The notes under the pieces were generated by a model, which was not told the DNA's origin, searched no databases, and saw nothing but the letters and a program-made list of their open reading frames with translations. A stretch of DNA of 64,000 nt. It comes from Panicum virgatum (lineage: Eukaryota > Streptophyta > Magnoliopsida > Poales > Poaceae). The stretch covers positions 14,660,433-14,724,432 of the forward strand of contig NC_053148.1 of assembly GCF_016808335.1 (NCBI RefSeq). Reading direction: 5' to 3'. Positions 44,134-55,974 of this stretch are shown here, piece by piece. Both the position numbers and the translations under genes were made by a program. Every line of letters starts with the position of its first letter. Position 1 is the first letter of the stretch.

Positions 44134-46030
44134 GACGCCATGTTCATCACCATCTAATCCTGCATGTACTCTTGCTTTGATCGCGCACCATGTGGATGAG
44201 ACATCTCTACATAAGTAGAGACTAAATGTGATACAAAGATAAGTCCCAGTAGGCTGATAACACATATATTCAACAGATAGTTCCGTCATCGTTCAATCTC
44301 CGTAGAGGTGGGCACTCGATACACACGATAATAAGAACTAAATATGCCACAAGGATACCCCAAAGCACGACTAAGACAAAGTTCGGGTCGGACTCAGAGT
44401 ATCTTGCTAGCGGAAGCATCCTACAAAGGGCCAACACCACAGGCAGCGTTGGGTGCAGAAGCGACCATCTATTCGATGTCCTCGATAACGAAGTCTGGAT
44501 CTTCATCTGAAGCAACAAAATAGGGGTGAGTACAAAAGTACTCAACAAGTACAACCCCATCCACGGAGGGGGTAACAAAGAATATACACAGGATATAACA
44601 AGGATTAGGCTAGGGTTGATTTGCGATAAAGCTAGATTTTACACATGCAAAGGTTTATTTAAAAAATGGTTTTCTCAAATCAATTCTTTAGTAACTAGGT
44701 AGTAAGTGTGGTTGATCTTATAGAAAGAATCTAAATTTTAATGATATCGGACTCCTCATCCGCCATAGATCACGGCACGACTGTCGGTCACCTTCCAAAA
44801 CAACTCATGCCATAAAACCATTCATCCCAAAAATCTAGTTATATGACCAAACCGTAATTTGCCCGATGCCGTGCGCACCGCTATTCAACTAGGTTTAACT
44901 CTGCAGAGGTGTACACTTTCCCCATAAGTAAGGTACCATAGCACGATCACCTTAGTGTCAGTGCAAATTCTATCAAAGCCATTACCCACCTTAGCTAGAC
45001 CTGACTAGCCAACACGGAATTCACCAAGGGGTCGTCGACCTACCAGTGAGGTCCAACCGAGGCATAAGTCACCCAGATCTTATCATGTCTCCTTGATCAC
45101 TCGTTGCTCATCAGCTCTCCAAACGACTAACAGACTAGCTAGTGGGATTTATGCTAAGCCGTTGCCACACACAATGGTCGAGTGGTTGTACGATAATTTG
45201 AGTTAGGCAAGATGACACATCAACTCGGTCCTTAATTATGACAAGATGGATATCTCCCAACCTTGCTCAACCACTACGGTACGAGCCCATCATGGCATTT
45301 CACACAAGAAACACACGTCCATCTCATCTAAGCAACTCTTTCTTTTATCTTTCAAAAATCTTATTTCCCTCCTTTTAAATACTCACGCATTTCTTCTTTA
45401 AAAACACATTGTAATTATATTTGAAACGTAATAAAATGAGTGACAATGTCCTAAGCATTCTAGCAGGATTTAGCATTCAAACAGAGCAAATTATATTTAG
45501 AGACAAACCTGGGTTACCAAGGAATGATCATAGCAATTAAGGGGTGGCTATCCAACCATGTTTCAACAGCAAAACAATATGCAATTTTATAAATAGGATA
45601 TCAGGTTGTGTCTGTAAAACTGGGTAAACCATGTTTCAACCATGTCTTTGAAGACTTCGAGCAACTCCTATTCGCAGTACGGGTCTTCTTGCTCCGGTAC
45701 GCGGTACTGGCCTCCAAGATCCTCAGCGTTCTCCTCCTCAATCACTCCGTCAGCTACATCGAAAACGACAAATGACACAACCACGCACAACAAATAAAAT
45801 AAAATGAGCTTAAAAGGAGATGATAATAGAAGGGATAGATAGTATGTGATCTTAGAAAAGTTTAGAAAGAAGAATCAACTGAATCGGAGCTTAGATGGGT
45901 GAGATATTGGATGACAAAGCGGGCTGATAATTAAGTTGTGTAATTAAATTAGCATATTCCACGTGAGGCATGGATGGGTCTTTTGGGCTGCTCTACCAGC
46001 ACATGGGCTGGTGGGTTTAATCGTTTATGG
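44134..46030 (-). repeat. Relic of a long minus-strand LTR or non-autonomous element
   Basis: Shares phrases with 1.4-2.5 kb (GGGTGAGTAC..GTACTCAACAAGTA, CTCTGCAGAGGT). It holds short acidic frames on the minus strand, such as DEDPDFVIEDIE (44470-44510) and EEENAEDLGGQYRVPEQEDP (about 45680-45740). No protein domain is recognised. Confidence 0.4.
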
Positions 46031-46278
46031 GCTGGGCTGTAATACATGTCTCAATCCACACAATAACCCCTGCTTGTGACTATCATCACATTTGATTATG
46101 GCATAGCACACATCTTGTCATATGAGCCTTCTATCTCAATTCTCAATCCATTTCTTCACAAATAGATAACTGAATATAACGATCCATTTCTGCACATATA
46201 CTCAACAAGATGATTAGTTCCTTAATTGTGGTGTTATTCAATTCACTAAAACCCACTAGGGGTCTAGATGCACTTTCA
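46031..46278 (-). repeat. End of a SIRE/Maximus-type LTR
   Basis: On the minus strand it begins at 46278 with TGAAAGTGCATCTAGACCCC and continues AGTGGGTTTTAGTGAATTGA, the standard start of this LTR class. The other boundary is unclear and there is no internal region, so this is a truncated copy. Confidence 0.6.
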
Positions 46279-46595
46279 CAAGGGAACATAAACATTTTCA
46301 TGTGCCGAGTAAAGTATTTATATAGATACTAGTAGAAGCTAAAAGGTTTGGTTGTCCAAAAGCAGTGATTGTTTTTTTTTGTCTCAAAGCAGTAATTGTT
46401 TTTACTGGAGAGAGTAAGTGAGATTTTCTTTGAGGGCGTGAATCTTCAAAATTAAAATGTTGCAGGAATCATAGTACGGAGTCAAGGCTGCTTAATTTGC
46501 CCCCCTTTTTTCATTTAGGCAAAAGCAAGCACCTTTAAAGAAAAGCAGAGGAAGATTTTGCTCCTTTACTACAGTTTTTTCTTCGAGCATGAAAA

Positions 46596-46964
46596 TTGTA
46601 TGCTAACCTATGTTTGTGCGACGAGGGCTCTTCAGACCTGCCCAGCCAACTGGCACAAGCGACGGCCTACATCAAAGATCTGCGAGGAGTAAAAAAGCTG
46701 AAGCAAAGGAGACATGACTGCTATGCAAAGGTCCTGAAGTCCAGCCGCGTCACTGCGGCAAATGAAGCAGCACTAGAATCCTGCTCACAGGATGTTCAGG
46801 TACAAATGACAGGAGCAGCTCATTTTTTACGTGAATTTGACGATGAATTCAAATGCATCAAAGGGAGCAAGATCAACGAACCAAACATGCCGGCAACAAG
46901 CTCTGAGGATCTCTTGGATGCACCAGTTGTAGCAACGAGACCCAGAAGGTTGTTTACAGAATAG
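46596..46964 (+). pseudogene. bHLH transcription factor-like gene fragment
   Basis: A 122-aa frame. Residues about 13-40 (DLPSQLAQATAYIKDLRG, then KKLKQRR) look like helix 2 of a plant bHLH domain (bHLH36/bHLH162 type) followed by its leucine-zipper-like start. The basic region and helix 1, normally in the preceding exon, are not found between 46279 and 46596, where a truncated SIRE LTR ends. Possible splice sites exist: acceptor AG before about 46622 and donor CAG|GT at 46798-46803. Codons after about residue 60 resemble no family I know. Probably a truncated gene or captured exon. Confidence 0.4.
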
Positions 46965-47305
46965 CGTGCGAAACTTGAAGGCCTTTGTGCCGAATCCAAC
47001 TTGTTGAACACTCGATACATACAGAAAAGAGATTATTACATTCAGTTCCTTTTTCAATTGAGATTTATTGGTTGCATTCCATTTGTTAGCTTAAGTTGTA
47101 TATTCCTTTGTTATATGATATCAACTATAAAAGGAGTGCCTGTCGGCATCTGCAAACCTGACCCCCACCAAGTCCACAATGGATGCACCTCAGGATGCAA
47201 GTGAGTCGCATTTGGGTCAATCGGTGACCGACCCAACCTACCCATAAGTAAATGGGGACGGCTAACTTACGGCCGGCCGTAAGATAACCTCCCCGTACGG
47301 CCTAC

Positions 47306-48419
47306 CTTTTTTAGGAAACTATATTAGATTATTGCTTTTCTGTTTCGGTAACCCCGCCTCAACCTCCTTGCCTACCCCTTTTTTTTGGCGCCAACGCTCG
47401 TCGGGACCGCGCTATAACTATTGCGGGCCCCACAAAAACCCTCCTGCACGAAAACCCTCCCCTGCCTCCTTCTCTCAGCCGCCAGAAAAATTGCTTTCTC
47501 GGATCTCCACCACTGCCGCCGCCGCCTAGCACACACAGAAGCAGATGCAACTCCAACAAAAAATGGCGGCGGCACAGAAGCAAAGATAGGCATCAACGAA
47601 AAGGCAAAGAAAAGCAGATCACATCGGATTAGGTACGTCACACATAACGAAGTCTTTTATGCTGCGATCATCTGCAATTCTTCCCCTCCCCCAAGGCCCC
47701 AACATCTAGGTTCCAGTAACCACATGGATCCACATGCGGTGCCATCATCATCCCCAGAAAAAAAATGTGAAGAAAAAAACAGCAGATCTTCTCCCCAAAA
47801 TACAGATGCAGATACGCTGTAGTTGGGTCCAGTGTTGTAGAACCACTTTTGAAGCCGCTGCCATAAAGCCTGATGAAATAAGTATAGAAAAATGCTTGAT
47901 TAGATTGGTTGTGGTGCTGAACAAAGTACAAGCTAGCTTGATTAAATGCATATAGACAAAATATACATACAACAGTTATCTAGAAAATATAAGCTAAACA
48001 AAAATAACTGATCTACCTGTTGAACAGTACATTATTGCCTACTGAATCACATTTACTTGCTTTTTGATGCATATAAAAAATCATGAAAAGGAGATGCTTG
48101 ATTAGATTGATTGTGGTGCTGAACAAAGTACAAACTAGCTTGCTTGGATGCAGATAGACAAAATATACATACAGAGGTTATCTAGAAAAATATAAGCTAA
48201 ACAAAATAACTGATCTACCTATTGAACAGTACATTATTGCCTACTTAATGACATTTACTTGCTTTTTGATGCATATAAAAAACATGAAAAGGAGATGCAT
48301 GTTCAAAACAATGTGTTGTAATGGTCTGGTGCTTCTATCTAAATCAGGTTTGTGATCTGGTACTGAATTAATGTGCAGGGGGCAGAGTTGCAAGGGGAAA
48401 AAAGAGGTTAAGAAAAAGA
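47306..48419 (+). other. 5' region of MULE transposase gene
   Basis: Promoter and leader region with no domain-bearing frame. Includes a 202-bp tandem duplication (47893-48297). Confidence 0.5.
47893..48297 (+). repeat. Tandem duplication, about 202-bp unit
   Basis: TGCTTGATTAGATTG starts copies at 47893 and 48095. Both run through CTGATCTACCT..TTGAACAGTACATTATTGCC to GAAAAGGAGATGC with scattered differences. Confidence 0.85.
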
Positions 48420-51281
48420 ATGGATTTAAATAAGTCCCCACCAGATTTTGATTATGATTTCCTTGGTGAGTCAGATGCAAATCCGCTCTATTGCACTCAG
48501 GCAGAAGATGGGGGGTGTGTGGGGGCAGTGCATGATATTGAGCATATTCCAGAGCAAGATCCATCTGTATTTCCTGTTGGCAACTATTTGGCTACTGTTG
48601 GCAACAATGTAGATGAGGCCGCCCAGAATGTGCAAGTGAATGATGAGAACACACAAGATTTGCAAGTTGTGGAAGAGATCTGGTCAACACCTCCAGTGCC
48701 ATATATTGGGCAAACATTTTCCACTAAACAAGAGGTGAGGGAGTTCTACAACTCTTATGCAAAATGAATTGTGTTCTCAGTTCGTACAGGGACTTCACGC
48801 CTCTCAAGTTTGACTAGGGAACAACAAAAGATTCTGTTTGTTTGTAACAAAGAAGGCCGTGGAAGGAAAATGAAAGAAGGCAATTCAGTTCCAGAATATG
48901 ATGACAGTGATTCTACGGTGCAAGAATCTGAACCTGAGAAAAACGATGAAGGTAATGACATTGAAAATGCTGAGAAAAAGAAGAAGATGGATGGTGGAAA
49001 GAAAAGGAAAAGGGAGAAGATGCATCATACAGATTGCAAAGCAAGAATGATTGTCAAGTTAATTGGTGATAGATGGCATATGATTTTCTTTGCTCCAGAT
49101 CACAACCACGACCTTGTTGTGAAGCCGTCCTTGAAAAAGTTCATGAGGTCTCACAAAGGCATCCCTCAGGCAGAGAAAGATTTCATTGAAATGTTGCATG
49201 GTTGCAATTTAAGCACTGGGCGCATAATGCAGCTAATGAATGAGTTCTATGGGTCTGCACAGCTAGTGCCATATGAAGCAAAGGATGTTGGCAACTTTCG
49301 CTCCAACATTCGAAGAACAGAAAAATTTAAAGATATGCAGGAGACATTGGACTACTTTAGGGAATTGGAACATGGAGATGCAGAATTTTTCCACAAGATT
49401 AAACTTGATGCTGAGCACAGGGTTGAGAGCCTCTTTTGGGTTGATGGTGCAGCAAGGCATGCTTACATCGAGTCATACCATGATTGTGTGTCTTTTGACG
49501 CAACCTACATGACAAATATGGATGATATGCCATTTGCTCCTTTCATTGGGATCAACAGGCATGGGCAGTCATTCATGTTGGGATGTGCCTTCCTAAGGGA
49601 TGAAAAAACTCCTAGCTACACTTGGTTATTTGAAACATTTCTAGAGGCAATGAAAGGCAAGGCGCCTGTGAGCATTATCACTGATCAAGATGAAGCTATG
49701 AGGTGTGCAATTGCTCATGTATTCCCTAATACTAATCACCGAAACCGCCGGTGGCACATTATGGACAAGTTCACTGGTACAATTGGGCCAGTTTTGGATG
49801 GGGATGAGGAGCTAGAAGAGGACTTCAAGGAATGCATGAACCACACTGTGAATCCGCAAGAATTTGAAGAAAAATGGGATGCTATGATAAACAAACATGG
49901 ATTGACTGACAATGTCCATTTTCAGCGCTTATATGCACTCAGGAGCAGCTTTGCACCAGCTTACTACATGCACTGCTTCTACCCCTTTTGCAGTCCACAC
50001 AGAGAAGTGAAGGGTTCAATGCTGTCCTAAAAAAATATGTAAACCCAAACATGTCTGTGTTGAACTTTGTTAAGCAATACCAAAAGATTCAAGACAAGTG
50101 TTTGGTTGCACAAGATGGGCAAGACTTCAAGACTGACGATAGAGACAGGAGAAGATGGTCTAGATATCCTATTGAGAAATATGCATCTACTGTCTACACT
50201 AAAAACCTATTTTACAGATTCTCAAAGGAATTTGAGAAGACCGCTGAGTATGATGTGAAGCCTGAAGGGCAAATCCAATACTACCTAGTGCCTAACAACA
50301 ATTTTGTTTATGGCTATGGCAAGCGGGCATATCTCGTGACTGCGATTGAGGACGAGGGAAGCTATTACTGTGAGTGCAGAAAATTTGATAGAGATGGTCT
50401 GATATGTTGCCACATAATGAGGATAATGACTAGGCTGGGTGTGAAGACAATACCTAATCATTTCATACTGAAAAGATGGACACAAGAATCAGTCCCTGAG
50501 AATGAGAATGGGGGAGTTAATGCTAATTCACATGTGCAAGCTGACTTTATTGCTCGAGGTATGCCCCTAAACAACAGAAAGACCATGTGGTTTGCAAATC
50601 TGTCTACAGCGTTCGTGGGATTAGCTGTTGAAGGGAGTGTTTCGAGGGAAACTTATGATCTTATGGACAGTCATATCAAAATGATATGCTCTGCACTAGA
50701 TGAAATCAAGAAGAGGAAAAGACCAAGCAGACAGAGGGTCCGTGCAAACACGCAGCCTACCGGAGGGACCATTATGCCTAGTGTTACAACTGAAAGTGCT
50801 GCAGATATACCCGCGGTTTCAGCTCCTGTTATTGGTGTTCATTCTGCTCCATGTAGCGGAGGAGTCATTGCAACTACAAATGTTTTGCCTACTGTCCAGC
50901 CAGGTGTGTGAAAAAAATCAAAAACTATCAAACCTAACACTATGCACTAGATTAATTTGCTGGTTGGTGACTCTGCGGGCATGAAAAAATGTTGTGACTA
51001 ATATTGAATACTTTGTCTGCAGGTGGTAGTGATGGTCTACCTACTAAAAACCCTGGTGCTGGTGCATTATTGAACCTTGTGGGCAATCCCCCGAGGTCAA
51101 AAGTGAAAAGCCGTAAGAAGGAAAAAAGACTGAAAAAGGGATGAATGCAGAGGCAAAGAGGAAGAACAAGTGCAGCATTTGCAAGTCCACTGAGCACAAT
51201 GCAGCAAGGTGTCCAGAAAAAATGGGAGAGAGAGTTTCAGAGTCTGGGTGTGTCCGAGCTTTGGGTGGGTTGGAGGGATAG
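48420..51281 (+). pseudogene. FAR1/FHY3-like MULE transposase
   Basis: Start ATG at 48420 (MDLNKSPPDFDYDFLG). The FAR1 DNA-binding domain spans about residues 98-230 and is split by a TGA at 48765-48767 (FYNSYAK-stop-). It continues with VRTGTSRLSSLTREQQK and DHNHDLVVKPSLKKFMRSHK. The MULE transposase core has VSFDATYMTNMDDMPFAPFI (Asp), SIITDQDEAMRCAIAHVFPN (Asp) and a later conserved Glu region. A one-base shift occurs near 49985 (before STQRSEGFNAVLKKYV). The SWIM zinc finger is CECRKFDRDGLICCH. The first exon ends at 50903 (donor GTGTGTG) and a second exon from 51023 keeps phase; after another one-base shift near 51143 it encodes a CX2CX4HX4C knuckle, CSICKSTEHNAARC, ending about 51281. 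It would bind the TIRs and cut DNA; here it is inactive. Confidence 0.88.
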
Positions 51282-51843
51282 TTAGGGTGTGTGTGAGGCT
51301 ATATTGAATAGTGTGCACCTCAAAAAAATGCTTTTATGCTCATAGGAAAATGCTTCTCAAATACACTTGAGATGCTTGTGTGGCAATGTGATTTGCTTAA
51401 GATGGTGGAACTTTCTAATTTAGTTACTAAATTGCTCCATGAATACACTTGAGATGCTTTGTGGGTTATGCTAATTTGCTTGTGTGAGAAAAATAAGAAA
51501 TCATACATATTCTGCATTTAAGATGCTCTCCCAGTCTACGTCATTTTCTTCATAGCTGAGCCATGTATGCGCCAGGATCTTCCGTATGTTAGGAATGTCC
51601 TTTTCATGAAGCTCACACACCAAACGTCCATCCCAATGTTGAGCATGCATCAACATGTGGAACCCACAATCATGGCTGCAAAATGTAGAAAAAATCATAA
51701 AAAATAAGAATTTAGTGTGTCCAGCGTTGTGCATCTAATTGCATACATTGAAAAGCACACAATTTTTTTTGCTTACTTGTTTGTTTGTTTTGGAACTGGA
51801 ATTTGAACAGTTTCATTGTTCTCTATTTGCTTGGTTGTCTGAG

Positions 51844-52375
51844 CTCTGTTACGCGGATACTCCTAGGAGGTGGCGTATCCGTATCCGATACGTATCGGAT
51901 ACGGATACGCCCCGGATACGACTCGGATACGTTTATAGCCGTATCCTGAAAAAACGGATACGTATTTGCTTGGATACGCGTATCCGATACTTTTGGGCCA
52001 GATGGGATACAGCCCAAAGCAGTAATCAGCCCACCGAAATGCTGTTTTGGTAGTAAGAGATTATATAAAATGATGAACTTGCTGTAATAGAACTAGATGA
52101 GCAGCAACTGAAGAACCCCTTGTGGAATCAGTTGTGCTTTTAGAGAAGGCTAGTTATAGAGGTAATGTTATATGGACATGCAAGTATTGCACATCTGAGT
52201 ATAGGGGAAGTTACTCAAGAGTAAAATCTCACTTGCTGAATATCTATGTGATATTTATATATAATTATTAATTATTCTAGCCGTATCCGCATATCAGTGT
52301 TTTTTGGGAAAGTGCGTATCCGCGTATCCGATACGTATCGTATCCGATACCCGTACCAGTATCCGTGTAACATAG
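51844..52375 (+). mobile_element. Non-autonomous hAT element with BED zinc-finger remnant
   Basis: 532 bp. Terminal inverted repeats are CTCTGTTACGCGGATACT (left) and CTATGTTACACGGATACT (right, reverse complement), 16 of 18 identical. The 8-bp target duplication TGTCTGAG is present at 51836-51843 and 52376-52383. Subterminal regions are packed with GGATACG/CGTATCC, likely transposase-binding sites. The centre (about 52165-52248) encodes VIWTCKYC and SRVKSHLL, the BED finger of hAT transposases (Trp, Cys-x2-Cys, His), so it is a deletion product of an autonomous hAT. It interrupts a coding exon of the ULP-like gene. Confidence 0.82.
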
Positions 52376-53360
52376 TGTCTGAGCATAGTAGATTTTCCAC
52401 AACTGTTTGATTCCGCTGGTGATTGTGTTGCAGCACTGTGCCAGCGCTTCATTCTCCAGTGTTCTCATAGAGTCGAGGACTTCAAACCTGTTGTTCCGAA
52501 GGTTCAGAACAATTAGGAAGTAGTGCCCTGACTGTATATCGCTCGAGACAAGCCTTTGCAACACAGGGAACAATACCTGTGTAATGCATGTCACAAAAAA
52601 ATGATAAGATAAATTTGGATAAAAGGGAAGTTACAATGGTAGAACACAGAGGGGGGTGGGGGGGTTGCTTTGCACCATACCAGTTGCCGGTGGTTTAGAT
52701 TGTTTTCACTTTTTGTGAGTGCATGTTTGACCGCGCTTGCGCAAATTTGTTGACTTTGCAGGAATGTCTGTCATTTGGTTCGGTTATATGAGAAGTGTCC
52801 AATCCATGAAAAAAAAGAGGAAAAGCAAAAATGTTGTTATTGGACCCCAAAAAAAAAGAGGAAACTCACCGTAATGTATAGCGGCATGACCCATCTGGTT
52901 GCACCCCTTTTCTTCTTGCCATTAATTACATGAATGCCAATCTCTGCGATAGTGTTGGTTAGCTTTCCCCCTGGTTTAACTGAATCAACTAAATGTCCCA
53001 GTGTAGCATAGTTGGACAAATAGTTGATTATGACTACACTGCAAAGAAGCAAAAATATAGTAAAAACAAACACAATTTATAATTTAAGCATGCAAAAACG
53101 CTAGATGATAATTTAAAACTAAGTGGCAGGCATGATATACATACTTCCTGTTCTTGGACCTCGTTGACCTTCCTGAGAACATACAAACTGCGTTATAAGT
53201 CTTTGTCACGGCTCTACTGCAGCTGAACGAAACCTTCCTTGCACCATTAAGATAAGGGGACTGTAGTGCAGCAAGCAGCTTGTGCTCTCTTCTTGGTGGA
53301 GGTGCATACTCTGGTGTGATGGAAAGATCTCCAACAGCTTGTGGTGCCTGTGCTGCTGTG

Positions 53361-53812
53361 TGAGAGCTTGTCCCGACGTCTTTGCAGTGTTCCTGCACCT
53401 TTTTGCTGTTGCTCTTGATATCTTGCTGCTGGTGGGATCTGCATCTTTTGCTAGTGCTGCTGCATAAGAGGGTGTTGCTGCAACTTTTGCCGTTACTCCT
53501 GAATGCTTTCTGCTGCTTGAATCTGCTCTTGGCGCCTCCGGCATAGCAAAAGATGGTGTCCCGGTGGAGCTTGTCATGACAGCTTGCAATGTTCCTGCAA
53601 CTTTTGCTGTTGCTCTTGATATGGTGCAGCTGGTGGGGTCTGCATGTTTTGCTGGTGCTGCTGCATAAGAAGTTGTCCCAAGAGGTAGCGGTGTTACTGC
53701 AACTTTGACTGCTGCTCCTGAATAATTGCTATTGCTAGAATCTTCTCATGGAACCTCTGGTGCAGCATAAGATGTTGACCCGATAATTTGAGTTGTTCCT
53801 GCAACTTTTACA
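53361..53812 (-). repeat. Tandem repeat in ULP-like gene, about 201-bp period
   Basis: GTTCCTGCA, TTTTGCTGTTGCTCTTGATAT and GCTGCTGCATAAGA recur at a 201-bp distance (for example 53401 and 53602), with a partial third copy near 53766-53812. In the coding frame it gives repeats with SRATAKV and SYAAA. Confidence 0.8.
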
Positions 53813-53923
53813 TCCCTATGCTTGGCCTTTGCTTTCTCATTGATCTGAATAGCCTGTGCTTCCAGAATTTCATACACATCATCATCCAGCCCATCCAATG
53901 TCCACACAGATCCGGGGTCTGCT

Positions 53924-53947
53924 GAGAGAGAGAGAGAGAGAGAGAGA
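53924..53947. repeat. (GA)n microsatellite
   Basis: Twelve GA units next to the splice acceptor of an exon in the ULP-like gene. Confidence 0.9.
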
Positions 53948-54483
53948 TGATTAGACACACGCTGGGGGTTTGATGAACTTGGTTCCTGATGCATTAAAAA
54001 AAATGAATGCAGTAGCAGCGAAAAAAAGCTGAAAAAATGAACTCATTACCCATAGGATCAAGGCCTTGTGTGTTGGATACTTTCTGAGGTGGTGTGGGAT
54101 CTACAATGAACTTCATAATATCACAATCGGGGGCGGGGAAATCCCATGAACTCCCTTTGACATCAACAACAACTGCCTTCGATGAAGTAGCTTCGTTACT
54201 ATGTTTTTGGTCCCTGGAACTGCAACCTTGATCTGTTGCACCAACCATATTAATCTCATCCACTCCATTAGTCAGCTTGTCTGGCAGTATTAATATGGAA
54301 CGCCTGCTGATCAGACTGCTTGGTCTGGAAGGTTGTTGAACTTCAGGTCCTGTTCTACCCATTGGTTGAAGTGTAGGAATGCCAACAGAGCTGTCAGTAG
54401 CTGTTGCTGTTTGCACCCTGCATGCTTGGCTTGTGGCTGATTGCATCCTTTTTAACCGTCTACTAATGGGGACAAGGTCTTCT

Positions 54484-54530
54484 TCTTCTCCTCCTCCTCC
54501 TCCTCCTCCTCCCCCTCCTCCTCCCCCTTC
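54484..54530 (-). repeat. (TCC)n tract encoding poly-glycine
   Basis: A TCC/CTC run on the plus strand gives 13 consecutive Gly codons, then Glu codons, in the acidic part of the ULP-like protein. Confidence 0.85.
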
Positions 54531-55974
54531 TTCATCTTGATTGTCTTCACTCTCAAAATCCTCATCAAAACCATCCTCGCTGCTGCTAATCCACTCCTCT
54601 CCATCATCATAATCTGGGTCTTCGTCTATGTCTTCTTCGCCATCGTTTTCAGATTGCTGTGCAGTTTTACTACGCTTTGATCTTCTCAATTCTGGCTTGG
54701 GAGAGTCTTCAGCATCAGTCATATCTTGTATGAAGGTGCCAAGCAACTCTGATACCCCAGTCAGAACTTTACTCACAGCATTGGCGATTTTTCTCTTCTT
54801 CTGCAAGACATTAAAAAGTGAATCCGGTGCGTGTATTCTGATTTGCTCAATACATGCTATAAAACTGCATGAGGGGAGGGCCTAAATTACTTTAACAGAG
54901 CACAAACACACCTCAGTAGCCGTGTGGGGGGCGTCTTTAATGCTACAAATCTGTTTACATCATCCATCTAGGAAAATGAAACTTGGGCCACCGAACTCCC
55001 TGATAATTTTAGCTGGAGAAAAAAATGCAGAAAGGTTAGTGAGGCCATTTACAGAACCTAACTTTACTGCAGTGAATAATGTGCATTAGCCCATTACCTT
55101 TAGCTTGCCAAATGATCCATCACGGTTTGTATCGAGCTTGATTACCTGGTCCAAAAGTTTCCTTGACCATGCTGCAATCCTGGGCTTGGTTGTAGGGATT
55201 TGCACATTACCAACATCTAATGAATCTACATACAGGATCTGAAAAAAAAAGGTGTAAGATGCAAGAAAGTAAAGAACTTACAACAAGATGTCGAAGGCAG
55301 AAAAAAAGATAAGATGCAGATAGTAAAATGACAGTGCATAAAAAAAAGAGATGAGGACTTACAACAAGTAGTAAGATACAACCCCTCACAGAATTTTGTT
55401 TGTTCATTTTTGTGACTGCCTCCTTGAGCTGGTCAACAACAAATTGACACCAGTTTAGCTTGTTCACGCGTGTAAGGTCAAGAAGTGCTGGATAACATCT
55501 GGGGCTTATTCCCAAACTAGTGGGCGGGCACAAAAAGGTTGACACTGCAATCATCATCCATGATCTCAGAAAATCCTCATCTACGCGCTTGTTTTGTTTG
55601 ATCCTTTCCATTATTTCTTCAATCCTAGGTGCTTGCCCTTGGATAATTCCATACTTGCTGTAGATGAAGTTGATTGCATCCACATCCAACTCATATTTGA
55701 CCTCGTCACCTTTGTCTGACAAGTTTAGGATATTGGCCACAGCCTTTGGTGTCACTAAAATCCTACCCCTCCCGAGAAGAACTAGTTCTGATGATTCCGG
55801 ATCAAAGCACTCCGACATCAGCCAATTGGCGAAGTCCACTGGCATTGTGGTGCACGCAATCTTCAACAAGCCATCAAATTTGAATTTAGCAATCATCTTG
55901 CGCTGATCCTCAAAAATGTATCTATATAGCTTGATAAGTCTAGCAGGGGATGCCATGTTTCTAAGGTTCTGCAC

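Larger units (their letters stand above)
51501..55974 (-). pseudogene. ULP1-like (C48) cysteine protease gene carried by the MULE
   Basis: Multi-exon minus-strand gene. The first recognised exon, from 55974, holds a helical domain (TMPVDFANWLMSECFDPESS; LLGRGRILVTPKAVANILNL) typical of plant transposon-borne ULP genes. Further exons are 55098-55238, 54050-54800 (acidic, poly-Gly) and 53145-53918 (Ser/Ala repeats). The protease exons are 52870-53038, 51777-52576 and 51501-51675, with His in SGHYFLIVLNLRNNRFEVLD (and the Asp there) and Cys in HDCGFHMLMHAQHWDG; the triad is complete. Breaks: a TGA at 53746, a frameshift near 53400, a likely 4-base duplication near 54968, and a 532-bp hAT insertion in exon 51777-52576. 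Upstream leader exons may extend to about 57.4 kb. Its role in the MULE is unknown. Confidence 0.85.
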
